NCBI GenBank assembly: GCA_021771185.1 | Contig: JAETPN010000001.1 | Span: forward strand, 192,366-256,365 | Source: Bacillota bacterium | Lineage (GTDB): Bacteria > Bacillota_I > Bacilli_A > RF39 > UBA660 | Length of the DNA stretch: 64,000 nucleotides | Direction of reading: 5' to 3' | Part shown: positions 7,846 to 16,588 of the stretch, in pieces | How the letters are laid out: each line of letters opens with the position of its first letter | Numbering within the stretch: position 1 is the stretch's first letter | The notes under the pieces: model-generated | What the model was told of the DNA's origin: nothing | Database searches by the model: none | The model's input: only the letters and a program-made list of their open reading frames with translations | Translations under genes and position numbers: made by a program

Positions 7846-8356
7846 AATACTTACCCTTTTCTAAATATCCTAATTTCTCTAATTTATTAAAAATTCGATT
7901 TTCACGCATACGATTTACTTTTGTTACCCAAAGATCTTTTTCAATAAGAGGCGTTATTAATACGGTATGAATTCCTACCCTATTTCCACCAATCACATCT
8001 GTAAGTAATTGATCCCCAATAAGAGCAACCTCTTCTTTTTTTAAATTATATTTTTTCATTATTTTATGAAATGAAAATGGTAAAGGTTTTAGGGAACTAT
8101 AATTCACATCAACATCTAAATATTCTTTAAATGGCATTAATCGTTTCTTTGGACTATTAGAAAAGATCACTACTTGAAAGTCTTTTTTTAATGTATCAAA
8201 GAAATGACGTAAGCGTTCATGGGGGGCTTTAACATGAGGTTCAACTAAAGTGTTATCTAAATCAAAAAGCAAACATTTTACCCCTTGTTTTTTTAACTTT
8301 TTATAATTTACTGTATAGATATTTTCACTATACATCTTTGGTATATATTTTTTCAT
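7832..8356 (-). CDS. yqeG: HAD-family phosphatase YqeG
   Basis: A 174-aa HAD hydrolase of the YqeG (type IIIA) family. Motif I D-L-D-N-T-L-V is at residues 32-38, motif II S-N-S at 66-68, the motif III lysine near 90 (L-K-P-L-P), and motif IV G-D-Q-L-L-T-D at 114-120. Relatives are related to mitochondrial phosphatidylglycerophosphate phosphatase, so a lipid phosphate substrate is possible but unproven. It is transcribed from the kinase-like gene into yqeH. Confidence 0.88.
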   Translation of the reverse strand: MKKYIPKMYSENIYTVNYKKLKKQGVKCLLFDLDNTLVEPHVKAPHERLRHFFDTLKKDFQVVIFSNSPKKRLMPFKEYLDVDVNYSSLKPLPFSFHKIMKKYNLKKEEVALIGDQLLTDVIGGNRVGIHTVLITPLIEKDLWVTKVNRMRENRIFNKLEKLGYLEKGKYYDEM

Positions 8357-8365
8357 ATGTAACTC

Positions 8366-9088
8366 CTAATATATTTTATTGTAATTTATTTCTTCTAAAA
8401 TAAAATTTCTATAATCTTTTAAATATGGGAAATCATTAAGTTGTTCCATTAATTCAAAAATAAATTCTTCTTTTTTATGTGGAAATCTTTCTAAATAATC
8501 TATCACTTCATATTCATTGTTTTTTGTTTTAAGTAACTGGTACAACACAAGTAAAATTACTTTACGAATAAAATTTTCATTTATTTCTTTTAAATTCGTA
8601 GGTACTAATTTTTCTTGTAAGGAATAGCAATTAAAATATCCTGGATCAATAATATAAATTTTTTTATTTTCTGTTACCATAACGTTATCACTTCTAAGGT
8701 CATCTAGCATTACTTGATGGTTTGTTAATGTCATAGAATCTTCATATAGTAATTTTACATTTTCTAAGAATACTGATGAATGCATATATAATAAATCTTC
8801 TTTTTCTCCTTGCCATAGTAATTCTGAAGTAGAACCACAATATTTTTTATCACTATCATAAATAGGTTGATCTGGTAATAAAATTCTTTTTGTAGAAAGT
8901 TTTGATAAAAATAAACATTCTTTTTCACCTAGATTGTTTTTCTCTAGCATATAAGAACGATAAATTTTAAATGCTTGTCTTCCAACAGGATATACTTTTG
9001 ATTCATATCCACTTCCTAAAATAGGAGCTTGTGGATCAACACGAACATGTACCTTTTTTCCGTCAACTAAAAATTCTCTTGTAATCAT
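8366..9088 (-). CDS. Protein-kinase-like protein, small and divergent
   Basis: A 240-residue protein with reduced kinase-fold hallmarks. A glycine-rich turn G-S-G-Y-E-S-K-V-Y is at 25-33, a likely ATP lysine is in A-F-K-I-Y (Lys41), a catalytic-loop-like L-D-D-L-R-S-D-N is at 128-135, and I-D-P-G replaces DFG at 147-150. The order and spacing fit the kinase or aminoglycoside phosphotransferase superfamily, but the family is not one I can name. It begins the yqeG-yqeH transcription unit (9-nt gap). An extended -10, TGATAAAAT, sits at 9112-9120. The substrate is unknown; a ribosome-assembly or lipid role is only suggested by the neighbours. Confidence 0.6.
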   Translation of the reverse strand: MITREFLVDGKKVHVRVDPQAPILGSGYESKVYPVGRQAFKIYRSYMLEKNNLGEKECLFLSKLSTKRILLPDQPIYDSDKKYCGSTSELLWQGEKEDLLYMHSSVFLENVKLLYEDSMTLTNHQVMLDDLRSDNVMVTENKKIYIIDPGYFNCYSLQEKLVPTNLKEINENFIRKVILLVLYQLLKTKNNEYEVIDYLERFPHKKEEFIFELMEQLNDFPYLKDYRNFILEEINYNKIY

Positions 9089-9128
9089 ATCATCAATCCT
9101 TAACTACTCTTATTTTATCAAAAATGAA

Positions 9129-9155
9129 GAAAAAAAGAAAGTTTATCACTTTCTT
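9129..9155 (-). terminator. Terminator of glyS
   Basis: Stem AAGAAAGT (9135-9142) with ACTTTCTT (9148-9155), loop of 5, then a T-run on the minus strand; overlaps the glyS stop codon. Confidence 0.8.
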
Positions 9156-10533
9156 AAAATTCTATCTTTTGATTGATATAAGAAACTACTTCTTCTAAAG
9201 GTAATGTAACTTGTTCCATCGTATCACGATCACGAATCGTTACAGTCCCCTTTTCGATCGTTTGATCATCAACTGTTAACGCAAATGGTGTTCCAATCAC
9301 ATCTTGTCTACGATAACGTTTTCCAATGTTTCCTGTCTCATCATAACTGATCATAAAATGTTTACTTAAGAATGCATATACTTCCCTAGCTTTTTCACTG
9401 TGATATTTTTTTACAAGTGGTAAGACAGCTAATTTATAAGGCGCTAAAAAGGGATGAAAATGCATAACTTCTCTCGTTGTTCCATCTTCTAATGTTTCTT
9501 CCTCATAAGCATCCGATAGAAAAGCTAAAACAACACGGTCTGCCCCTAAGGATGGTTCTATAACATAAGGAATATATTTTTCATTTGTTTCTGGATCTAG
9601 ATATTCTTGACTTACACCAGATACTTCTGCGTGTCTTGTTAAATCGTAATTTGTTCGACTTGCGATTCCCCATAATTCCCCCCAACCAAATGGAAATTGA
9701 TATTCAAAATCGGTCGTCGCATTACTATAGAAGCTTAATTCTTCAGGTTCATGATCACGAAGTCTTAGATTTTCTTCTTTTATATTTAAAGACAGTAACC
9801 ATTTTTTACAAGTCTCTTTCCAATAATCAAACCATTCAAGTTCTGTTCCTGGTTTACAGAAAAATTCTAATTCCATCTGTTCAAATTCACGTGTTCTAAA
9901 AGTAAAGTTTCCTGGTGTAATCTCATTTCGAAAACTTTTTCCAATTTGACCAATACCAAAAGGTACTTTTAAACGCATACTTCTTTGAACATTTAAGAAA
10001 TTGGTAAAAATTCCTTGAGCTGTTTCGGGACGTAAGTAAATCGTATTCTTTGCATCCTCTGTAACACCCTGAAATGTTTTAAACATCAAATTAAACTGAC
10101 GAATCTCTGTATAATTTAAATGTCCACAATTTGGACAAACAATATTGTGTTCCTTTATATACGTGGATAGTTTTTCATTACTCCACCCATCCCCAGTTTC
10201 TTCTCCATTAGTAAAATCTTCTACTAATTTATCTGCACGATGACGTGTCTTACAGTGTTTACAATCAATTAATGGATCACTAAACGTTTTTAAGTGCCCA
10301 CTCGCTTCCCATGTTTTAGGATTCATTAAAATAGCACTATCCATCCCTACATTATAAGGACTTTCTTGAATAAACTTTTTCATCCATGCACGTTTCACAT
10401 TATTTTTTAACTCTACTCCTAATGGACCATAATCCCATGTATTGGCAAGTCCACCATAGATTTCACTTCCCTGATAAATAAATCCATACTGTTTACTTAA
10501 ATTTACTAATTTTTCCATCGTTAACTTTTCCAT
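9154..10533 (-). CDS. glyS: Glycyl-tRNA synthetase, alpha2 type
   Basis: Class II synthetase of the homodimeric type (GlyQS of Gram-positives and archaea rather than separate alpha and beta chains). The N-terminus contains [17 protein letters not shown], then a zinc-like set C-K-H-C and C-P-N-C-G. Motif 2 lies around F-R-N-E-I-T-P and motif 3 around the G-A-D-R-V region, and the anticodon-binding domain is at the C-terminus. The length of 459 aa is normal. The gene is alone behind its own promoter and a T-box leader, so it should be induced when tRNA-Gly is uncharged. Confidence 0.96.
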   Translation of the reverse strand: MEKLTMEKLVNLSKQYGFIYQGSEIYGGLANTWDYGPLGVELKNNVKRAWMKKFIQESPYNVGMDSAILMNPKTWEASGHLKTFSDPLIDCKHCKTRHRADKLVEDFTNGEETGDGWSNEKLSTYIKEHNIVCPNCGHLNYTEIRQFNLMFKTFQGVTEDAKNTIYLRPETAQGIFTNFLNVQRSMRLKVPFGIGQIGKSFRNEITPGNFTFRTREFEQMELEFFCKPGTELEWFDYWKETCKKWLLSLNIKEENLRLRDHEPEELSFYSNATTDFEYQFPFGWGELWGIASRTNYDLTRHAEVSGVSQEYLDPETNEKYIPYVIEPSLGADRVVLAFLSDAYEEETLEDGTTREVMHFHPFLAPYKLAVLPLVKKYHSEKAREVYAFLSKHFMISYDETGNIGKRYRRQDVIGTPFALTVDDQTIEKGTVTIRDRDTMEQVTLPLEEVVSYINQKIEF

Positions 10534-10548
10534 AGTTCCTCCTTATAT

Positions 10549-10666
10549 AAAAAATCTCCTAAAATCATAAGGGTCCACATAGGACGGTTCCACCTTATTT
10601 ATTCTTAGGAGAATCACTTTTCTTATATTCCTCTGGCTTTCCAAGACCGTCATCAGATGTATTAAC
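10549..10666 (-). promoter_or_regulatory. T-box leader of glyS
   Basis: The T-box sequence AAGGTGGAACCG is at 10585-10596 (minus strand). An antiterminator is visible: AAGG, a bulge U-G-G-A-A-C-C, then GUCC-loop-GGAC and CCUU (down to 10569). The terminator is unusual: UCUCCUAA (10605-10612, upstream of the T-box) pairs with UUAGGAGA (10555-10562), followed by six Us. The leader before the T-box is short, as in other glycine T-boxes. It controls glyS by sensing uncharged tRNA-Gly. Confidence 0.8.
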
Positions 10667-10672
10667 ACTTTT

Positions 10673-10701
10673 ATTTTATGATAAAATAAGAGTCATGTCA
10701 A
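10673..10701 (-). promoter_or_regulatory. Promoter of glyS
   Basis: TTGACA (10696-10701), 17-nt spacer, TAAAAT (10673-10678) on the minus strand; a near-consensus sigma-A promoter 4 nt after the recO stop. Confidence 0.85.
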
Positions 10702-10705
10702 CTAC

Positions 10706-11437
10706 TTATATAATTTTATTTAAGTCTTTTAAAAATTGTTTACTCTTTAAATAAAGTCCTGTATAATCTTCATAATATTCATCTAAAAATTTATCAATAC
10801 CATTCTTAATATTAGAATGAATGTCTAATTTAGATATTTTACTTAAATCAACGTAATAAAACATACGAATTAATTTTATTACTTTTTCATCTACAACACT
10901 TTCATCTTGTCGGCAGTGATTACATAAATATCCTCCGCGACGTGCGGATAAGGTAGAAATGGAATCTGTTCTACCACATACGGCACAACAATCAAGAATA
11001 GGCATTACACCAAGGTAATCTAAATATTTTAATTCTAAAATGTTCGTAATAACGGCAGGATCAAAGCCTTCATCAATTTTTTTTAATCCAGCGATTAAAA
11101 GGTCATAGATTTCACCATTCGTATTTTGTTTCATTACTTGTTCTGCAAGATCTAATAAAAAACTAGCATAGCTAATACAAACAATATCTGTTTTAATTTT
11201 TTTAAATAGATCTATCACATCCGCATCGACAAGTGTTGATAATTTATCTTCTTTATAAATAAGTTGGAATTTTCCATAAGTGAGTTTACCAGTTACACTA
11301 CGCAAAGGACTTTTTAATCGTTTTGCGCCTTTTGCTATACAAGTGATTAAACCATGATCTGGTGTAATAATTCCAACAATTTTACTAGTATCCTTAAAAT
11401 CACGTTCACTAACGATAATTCCCTCTACTTCAATCAT
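10706..11437 (-). CDS. recO: DNA repair protein RecO
   Basis: RecO loads RecA at gaps together with RecR and binds single-stranded DNA. The N-terminal OB fold (I-V-S-E-R-D-F-K-D-T-S-K-I-V) and a C-terminal domain with a four-cysteine site (C-C-A-V-C then C-N-H-C) are visible. The length of 243 aa is usual. It is the last gene of the rbgA-mrnC-rlmB-sigH-recO unit, 11 nt after sigH. In Bacillus recO follows yqzL instead, so the cluster is rearranged here. There is no obvious terminator between it and the glyS promoter. Confidence 0.92.
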   Translation of the reverse strand: MIEVEGIIVSERDFKDTSKIVGIITPDHGLITCIAKGAKRLKSPLRSVTGKLTYGKFQLIYKEDKLSTLVDADVIDLFKKIKTDIVCISYASFLLDLAEQVMKQNTNGEIYDLLIAGLKKIDEGFDPAVITNILELKYLDYLGVMPILDCCAVCGRTDSISTLSARRGGYLCNHCRQDESVVDEKVIKLIRMFYYVDLSKISKLDIHSNIKNGIDKFLDEYYEDYTGLYLKSKQFLKDLNKII

Positions 11438-11448
11438 GATTTCACCTT

Positions 11449-12069
11449 CTATTTATGTTCATTCTTTTTATTTAATGTCACCATAATTTTATTTTTAATT
11501 CGTTGAATCGCATTATCAATGGCTTTTGGTTCTTTATCTAAAATACTAGCGATTTCTTTATAACTAAAATGATTAATTTTAAGTTCAAATACTTGTGATT
11601 CAAAAGAAGTTAATTTTTCTTTGATTCTACTTACTAACTCTTCCATACTTTCAATTTCTATTAAATAGTTTTCTGGATTTAATGTAGAGTCTTCAAGTGC
11701 GGTTTCTAGTGCATTACTTTCATCTTCATTGGCTTCAAAGGAAAGAGATTCATTTAAAATACGATGTTTTAATCGTTTTGATGAAACAATTAAACTAACC
11801 ATTTTACTTTCAATACAAGTTTTCGCATACGTGAAAAATAAAACATCTTTTTTATCATCAAATGTATCAATGGCTTGATTGAGTCCTAAATATCCTTCTT
11901 GAATTAAATCTTTTGTTTCTAAACCCAAATTAGGACAAGTTCGAATCATTTTAGTTGCGGTAGATACAATTAATGGTTTATATTTTTCAAATAATATTTC
12001 ATGACTATCTTCATTACTTTCAGCAATAAAACTTAATAATTCATGATCATTAAATTCTTTATAATTCAT
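11449..12069 (-). CDS. sigH: RNA polymerase sigma factor, SigH-like
   Basis: A 206-residue sigma-70 family protein without region 1.1. Region 2 contains L-E-T-K-D-L-I-Q-E-G-Y-L-G-L-N-Q-A-I-D-T-F; region 4 at about 155-200 ends in an HTH (F-S-Y-K-E-I-A-S-I-L-D...I-D-N-A-I-Q-R-I-K-N-K-I). Size and gene order (mrnC-rlmB-sigH as in Bacillus) favour SigH, which directs entry into sporulation and competence genes. It overlaps rlmB by 11 nt. An alternative is a related alternative sigma factor with a lineage-specific role. Confidence 0.75.
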   Translation of the reverse strand: MNYKEFNDHELLSFIAESNEDSHEILFEKYKPLIVSTATKMIRTCPNLGLETKDLIQEGYLGLNQAIDTFDDKKDVLFFTYAKTCIESKMVSLIVSSKRLKHRILNESLSFEANEDESNALETALEDSTLNPENYLIEIESMEELVSRIKEKLTSFESQVFELKINHFSYKEIASILDKEPKAIDNAIQRIKNKIMVTLNKKNEHK

Positions 12070-12766
12070 GAGAACCTCGATTCTCTATCGACTCATAAAT
12101 CATGATTCCGGCAGCCACACTTGCGTTTAAGCTATTTGTTGTTCCATGCATTGGAATACGAGCAGTAAAATCACAGTTTTTAGAAACTAAATCACTCATT
12201 CCCTTTCCTTCATTTCCAATCACTAGTACAATTTTTCCCTGATAGTCTATTTCTTTATAATGTGTTCCTTCCATATCTGTACCAACAATCCAAAATCCTT
12301 GTTCCTTTAATTCTTTCATGGTTCGAACAAGATTAGTAACACGAGCAATTTTCATGTGATTAATTGCTCCTGTACTCACCTTAATCACGGTAGGATTTAC
12401 ACTGACTCCACGATCTTTTGGAATAATAATACCATCCACACCTGCAGCCTCACAAGTTCTGATAATTGCTCCAAAATTATGTGGGTCTTCTAAATGATCT
12501 AATAAAACAAACAATTGATCTTCTCCAGTAATCATATCTTCTAACGTGTCATATTCAAACGTAGGCACACGTAACACGATTCCTTGATGATTTTCTGGAC
12601 ACAAATGATCTAAATCTTTTTTATCTAACCATTCTATTTTTATTTTTTGTTTTTGTAATTCTTCTATAAGATAAGTATCTTTTATATTTTTATAAAGATA
12701 GGCTTTTTGTATGTTTTGTTTTGTTTTCAAAGCTTCTAAAGCTACATTTTTTCCGTAAATATACAT
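12059..12766 (-). CDS. rlmB: 23S rRNA 2'-O-methyltransferase RlmB
   Basis: SpoU-family SAM-dependent methyltransferase that modifies a guanosine in the 23S rRNA peptidyl transferase region. An N-terminal L30e-like substrate domain (about 1-75) precedes the knotted catalytic domain with motifs D-H-L-E-D-P-H-N-F-G-A-I-I-R, G-N-E-G-K-G-M-S and I-P-M-H-G-T-T-N-S-L-N-A-S-V-A. The length of 235 aa is slightly short, which is common in this group. It overlaps mrnC by 25 nt and sigH by 11 nt, so the unit is tightly coupled. Confidence 0.93.
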   Translation of the reverse strand: MYIYGKNVALEALKTKQNIQKAYLYKNIKDTYLIEELQKQKIKIEWLDKKDLDHLCPENHQGIVLRVPTFEYDTLEDMITGEDQLFVLLDHLEDPHNFGAIIRTCEAAGVDGIIIPKDRGVSVNPTVIKVSTGAINHMKIARVTNLVRTMKELKEQGFWIVGTDMEGTHYKEIDYQGKIVLVIGNEGKGMSDLVSKNCDFTARIPMHGTTNSLNASVAAGIMIYESIENRGSHEL

Positions 12767-13143
12767 AATTCTTCCCCCAATATTAATGTCATTATTTGAT
12801 TTAAACGATCTTTCTTATTTTCTAAAAACAAGTATCCAATGAGTGCTTCTAAACCTGTGGATAATTTATACGTAACTACATCTGTATTCTTTGGACTCTT
12901 ATGACTTTTATGATTACGCGCTCTTTTAATAATCTGTTGTTCCTCTTCAGTTAAAAGATTTTGTTCCAACAATTGTTTTAAACTATGAGCTTGTCCCTTT
13001 GCACTTACATATTTTTTTGCTTGTTCTTGTAACTCATTTACTTTATAAACCTGTCTATTCATTAAATAGAAACGAACATAAAGTTCATAAATACTATCCC
13101 CTAAATATGCAAGCGCTAAAGAATTTATTTCTACTGTTTTCAT
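12742..13143 (-). CDS. mrnC: Mini-ribonuclease III
   Basis: Dimeric double-strand RNase that trims 23S rRNA precursor ends; it has the RNase III catalytic domain but no dsRNA-binding domain. The signature A-L-A-Y-L-G-D-S-I-Y-E-L is at residues 10-21, and a second acidic cluster follows near T-G-L-E-A-L-I-G-Y-L-F-L. The length of 133 aa is typical. The ATG follows the rbgA stop with no gap, and the gene overlaps rlmB by 25 nt. In Bacillus it precedes rlmB in the same way. Confidence 0.92.
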   Translation of the reverse strand: MKTVEINSLALAYLGDSIYELYVRFYLMNRQVYKVNELQEQAKKYVSAKGQAHSLKQLLEQNLLTEEEQQIIKRARNHKSHKSPKNTDVVTYKLSTGLEALIGYLFLENKKDRLNQIMTLILGEELCIFTEKM

Positions 13144-14016
13144 TTACTCACCATACCTATCAAAGGTAATTCCTTTTAAAGTACCTGTTTTCATATCATT
13201 TAAAATAATGTTATAAACTTTATCGTAATCTACAAGTCCCCCACGCATCAAACATCCACGACGTTTTCCAATCTCATCTAACGTTGGTAAAATATCTTCA
13301 TCCACATAATCAATTCCATAACGTTCTTTTAAAAGATGAGGATAATATTTTTCTAATGTTTTTAAAATATAAACCACTACATCATAAATTGGTAATACTT
13401 CTTCTTTAATTGCGGTTAAACTAGCCAAATTAAAAGCGACGGTTTCTTCTTCCAATTTAGGCCATAATACCCCTGGAGTATCTAGAAGTTCTACTTCCTT
13501 ATCAATACGTACCCAATCTAGAGACTTTGTAACACCTGGTTTATTTCCTGTCGTAGCTACTTTCTTTCCAACAAGACGATTAATAAACGTAGACTTCCCA
13601 ACATTTGGAATACCAACGACTAAAAGACGTGCTTTTCTATTCGTTAGTCCTTTTTCTGATCTTTTATCATTCACATCTTTCATTAACATATGAACTTTAT
13701 CAATGAATGCTTTTTTGGAAAATTCTTTTTCAATATTCATACATAAAACTTCATATCCTAAAGATTCATAATAGTTGATCCACTTTTTCGTTTCGTTTAA
13801 ATCACATAGATCTTTTTTACTTAAAATGAGAATTCTTTTTTTATTTCCAATAATATCATCTAGATCCCTAATCTTTGATGAATATGGCATACGCGCATCA
13901 ATAATCTCTACCACAATATCAATTAAATTTATTTTTTCTTTCATTAGACGTTTGGCTTTTGCCATATGACCTGGATACCAGTTTATATTTGCCTGTTTTT
14001 GTCGATTATTTTCCAT
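13144..14016 (-). CDS. rbgA: Ribosome assembly GTPase RbgA (YlqF)
   Basis: Circularly permuted GTPase needed for late 50S assembly. The N-terminus has I-N-W-Y-P-G-H-M-A-K-A, then G4 S-K-K-D, then G1 G-I-P-N-V-G-K-S-T-F-I-N and D-T-P-G-V-L-W-P, which is the RbgA signature. The C-terminal helical domain binds the ribosome. The length of 290 aa is standard. Its ribosome binding site (GGTGAT) is formed by the last codons of the preceding island gene, so the accessory island ends exactly here. Confidence 0.95.
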   Translation of the reverse strand: MENNRQKQANINWYPGHMAKAKRLMKEKINLIDIVVEIIDARMPYSSKIRDLDDIIGNKKRILILSKKDLCDLNETKKWINYYESLGYEVLCMNIEKEFSKKAFIDKVHMLMKDVNDKRSEKGLTNRKARLLVVGIPNVGKSTFINRLVGKKVATTGNKPGVTKSLDWVRIDKEVELLDTPGVLWPKLEEETVAFNLASLTAIKEEVLPIYDVVVYILKTLEKYYPHLLKERYGIDYVDEDILPTLDEIGKRRGCLMRGGLVDYDKVYNIILNDMKTGTLKGITFDRYGE

Positions 14017-14018
14017 TA

Positions 14019-14816
14019 TTAATCACCTGCTTCACTTGTTCTTACAAATATTTTACCATCTTTTTGAATCTTTTTAATAAAATTATTATCAATTAATTTA
14101 TTAATTAAATATAAATAAATATAATCAGAATAATAAACAGAGGGAACGATTGATTTTCCCATTAAATCAGCAACTAAAGAATATATATTTACTTCTCCGC
14201 ATGCTCTCAATCTTTCTAAAATTTTATTGTCAAAATAATCAATATTAACGGATTGTACTGAACCATTAATCATAAATCTTAATTCTGTATTTTCACTCAC
14301 GACTTTTTCCCATTCTTTTTTATATCGTTCAATTTCATATTTATTTAATATATGTTCTTTTTTAGTTAATTCATTTATTTCTTTTTCATCTAACACATTG
14401 CAAGTAGTTGCATACCAACTGACTTCCTCAGAAAACAAAGCAGTAATATTTTTATCGCTAAAATAATTACATACAAATAATAATAAACAATAATCATTAC
14501 AATCTAAGTGACTAGACCAAATCCTAATCTTATCAGCATTCTTTAAAGATTCTTTTAATTTATCAAATTCAAACTTAAAATTATATCCATTTTCAAATGG
14601 TTCTTCTTCACTGGAACTTACATATTTTGTATATTTTTTTAATTCAATTCTACTATAGTCAACTATATTATCAAATCTTCCAATACATAACTCTAATGGT
14701 AATAATACTTTTAAATTATTATTACCAGCTTTATTTAAAAGTCCTAATGCTGAAATTCCGGAAACAATTTCAACTATTTTTTTATTTTCACCCTCAAAAT
14801 TTTTTACTTCAAACAT
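14019..14816 (-). CDS. DUF1835/DUF3658-type protein
   Basis: A 265-residue protein. The first half resembles the DUF1835 layout: an N-terminal strand region, then I-R-I-W-S-S at the end of a helix and a C-L-L-L-F-V segment. The second half matches DUF3658: W-E-K-V-V-S-E-N-T-E-L-R-F, V-Q-S-V-N-I-D-Y-F-D, and a C-terminal winged-helix-like part. The family's function is unknown. It is the last gene of the island and ends 2 nt before rbgA, supplying that gene's ribosome binding site. Base composition is clearly more AT-rich than rbgA. Confidence 0.6.
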   Translation of the reverse strand: MFEVKNFEGENKKIVEIVSGISALGLLNKAGNNNLKVLLPLELCIGRFDNIVDYSRIELKKYTKYVSSSEEEPFENGYNFKFEFDKLKESLKNADKIRIWSSHLDCNDYCLLLFVCNYFSDKNITALFSEEVSWYATTCNVLDEKEINELTKKEHILNKYEIERYKKEWEKVVSENTELRFMINGSVQSVNIDYFDNKILERLRACGEVNIYSLVADLMGKSIVPSVYYSDYIYLYLINKLIDNNFIKKIQKDGKIFVRTSEAGD

Positions 14817-14889
14817 AATATCAACCTACCTATCTAATTTCTAACACCCTAGTTAAACAATCATCTTCTGTTAAATTACCATATTATAT

Positions 14890-15105
14890 TTATTTTTCGT
14901 TAACTTTTTTATCTCCTAATAATTTTATATTTTCTGCATTATTAAGTATATCTAATTGATATCTAGCGATTTCACTTAATATTTCAAATCTTTCTTCTTT
15001 ACCTTTTCCTTCTTTAATTAATTCTGCATTATGCGATTTTAAATTAGATAGCACAGTCAATTCATTTATTGAAGAATAATCTCTAATATTAAATATTTTT
15101 TTCAA
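14890..15105 (-). CDS. Hypothetical protein, possibly a decayed gene
   Basis: Seventy-one codons from a TTG, with no ribosome binding site and a stop codon four codons upstream. The product is a charged, mostly helical peptide (S-E-I-A-R-Y-Q-L-D-I-L in the middle) with no motif I recognise. It sits between two island genes on the same strand. The weak start suggests a gene fragment or a wrongly predicted frame. Confidence 0.3.
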   Translation of the reverse strand: MKKIFNIRDYSSINELTVLSNLKSHNAELIKEGKGKEERFEILSEIARYQLDILNNAENIKLLGDKKVNEK

Positions 15106-15171
15106 TTGTTGGATTTAGTTTTCTCCATTTTTTAGCATATTTGTATATTTTTCTGAGTTACCCAAAATGAA

Positions 15172-15447
15172 CTAGTAATAATAGATATCTTCTACTTTGT
15201 GCCAATCTCTATTAAGAATAATACCATTTATTAATTCTGAATGAAATAATTCTTCTACACTATTATAATAAACTTCATCAGTTCTACCGATCCACTGAAA
15301 AGATATTTTATCTTTTAATGGTATAATCATATACTCATTACCGTTTATTTTAATGCATAACTCTGGTTCAACACCATTTTTTAAATACTCATTTAGTTTT
15401 TGTTTTACCAGCTCAATATCATATTTATAAGTTTTATCTATATCCAT
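15172..15447 (-). CDS. Hypothetical protein (91 aa)
   Basis: Starts at ATG 15447 with AGGAG about 10 nt upstream. The protein has an N-terminal amphipathic helix (Y-D-I-E-L-V-K-Q-K-L) and then strands (E-L-C-I-K-I-N-G-N-E-Y-M-I-I-P) and a tyrosine-rich end. It is not recognised as a family; the fold looks like a small alpha+beta domain of the immunity-protein type, but that is only an impression. It is the next island gene after the deoxyribosyltransferase-like one, with a 40-nt gap. Confidence 0.5.
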   Translation of the reverse strand: MDIDKTYKYDIELVKQKLNEYLKNGVEPELCIKINGNEYMIIPLKDKISFQWIGRTDEVYYNSVEELFHSELINGIILNRDWHKVEDIYYY

Positions 15448-15487
15448 TGTTTCAACGCTCCTATTATCAATATTAAATATTATAGTT

Positions 15488-15913
15488 TTAAACTAAATTA
15501 TTTAAATAGTTAGCTATAGAATTTAAACTATCAAAAACTTTACAATTATTATCTTTAATTATATCAATTACCGATTTAATACTTTCATATTTATGTCCTT
15601 CAAATTTCTGATTTTCAAAGTCAAATAAAACGCAAAAAAGTAACTTTTCTGGAACCTTATTACTGTAATCTACGGCAGAGGCAATAGCACTAAACCCTGT
15701 TTGTTTTGGTGTAATAACATACACTAAATAATCGCATTCTTTCATTTGTAACTTTTTATTATTTTTTTCCTCTTCAGTATATTTCCAATTATCTACGACA
15801 GAATTCCTATAAATTATATTATCACTTAACATTGGAATCAATATATTTCTCCACTTACTATTTCCGCATGTTCCACCTAAATTAATTTTTATATTTTTTT
15901 TATTATTGTCCAT
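15488..15913 (-). CDS. Nucleoside 2-deoxyribosyltransferase-like protein
   Basis: A 141-residue Rossmann-like protein with the opening L-G-G-T-C-G-N-S-K-W-R, then V-V-D-N-W and C-D-Y-L-V-Y-V-I-T-P-K-Q-T-G, and F-C-V-L at the end of the next strand. These are the marks of the deoxyribosyltransferase-like family (Nuc_deoxyri_tr2). Relatives cleave or transfer deoxyribose between bases; many phage and mobile-element copies are uncharacterised. A 48-nt segment covering the end of the upstream NTPase gene and the first codons of this gene is duplicated at 18613-18661. Confidence 0.75.
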   Translation of the reverse strand: MDNNKKNIKINLGGTCGNSKWRNILIPMLSDNIIYRNSVVDNWKYTEEEKNNKKLQMKECDYLVYVITPKQTGFSAIASAVDYSNKVPEKLLFCVLFDFENQKFEGHKYESIKSVIDIIKDNNCKVFDSLNSIANYLNNLV

Positions 15914-15950
15914 ACTTAAACATTTACCTTTCTTACAAATTTTTATTTAA
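15903..15950. repeat. Direct repeat copy A (NTPase end / deoxyribosyltransferase start)
   Basis: 48 nt running from the last codons of the DUF84 gene through the short intergenic leader to codons 1-4 of the deoxyribosyltransferase-like gene. Copy B at 18613-18661 matches it with three substitutions and one 1-nt indel, in the same orientation. Confidence 0.85.
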
Positions 15951-16490
15951 CTTTTTATAATTTTTATCTTTATTTAGTAAGACAAGGAAAGCACTAATTA
16001 CAGCAGATGAATCAAAATTTGATCTTTTATAATATGAATTAGTCAAATACCCACTAATACCATTATCCTTTTTGTTTTCAGTAAAACCATCTATTGATTC
16101 TATCACTTCATTTAATGATTTACCACTTTTCACCCATTCAAACATTTCTTTAGAAATTTGTAATCCTTGTGATTTACCAATAAAGTTTTCACCATCATTA
16201 TTCATAATGGATGCATAGGTTACAATAAAATAATGATTTAAAACTTGTTCATACCCACCTTCAATACTTATTAATAAATCAAATGCTATATTATTTTCTT
16301 TACAATATTTTAACAAATTACGATTTCTATTTAACGTCCCAATTAGAGTTTCATCACCTATAGGCTTTGAACTAACATTTGAATCAATACCTACACATAT
16401 AATTTCATAATCTGGTATGCCAAGTTCATTTAAAGCTAATGTAATAGAATTCTTCTTTGAAAGATTATTTGACCCTAAAATTATTTTCAT
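15933..16490 (-). CDS. DUF84 / YjjX-type inosine-xanthosine triphosphatase
   Basis: A 185-residue NTPase of the family that hydrolyses non-canonical purine triphosphates (ITP, XTP) to protect nucleic acids. It opens with K-I-I-L-G-S-N-N-L-S-K-K, contains S-K-P-I-G-D-E-T-L-I-G near residues 41-51 and I-S-I-E-G-G-Y near 74-80, and ends with the conserved G-Y-L-T and S-S-A-V-I-S-A-F patterns. The length is standard. An AGGAAAAA site precedes the ATG. It is part of the island and its 3' end lies inside direct repeat copy A. Confidence 0.8.
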   Translation of the reverse strand: MKIILGSNNLSKKNSITLALNELGIPDYEIICVGIDSNVSSKPIGDETLIGTLNRNRNLLKYCKENNIAFDLLISIEGGYEQVLNHYFIVTYASIMNNDGENFIGKSQGLQISKEMFEWVKSGKSLNEVIESIDGFTENKKDNGISGYLTNSYYKRSNFDSSAVISAFLVLLNKDKNYKKLNKNL

Positions 16491-16588
16491 TTTTTCCTCC
16501 GTACTATTTATATAAATTTTCTAATATTCTTATTAAACAATTACTTGATACTAAATTGTATTTTTGAACAAATATTTTTCACTAAATT

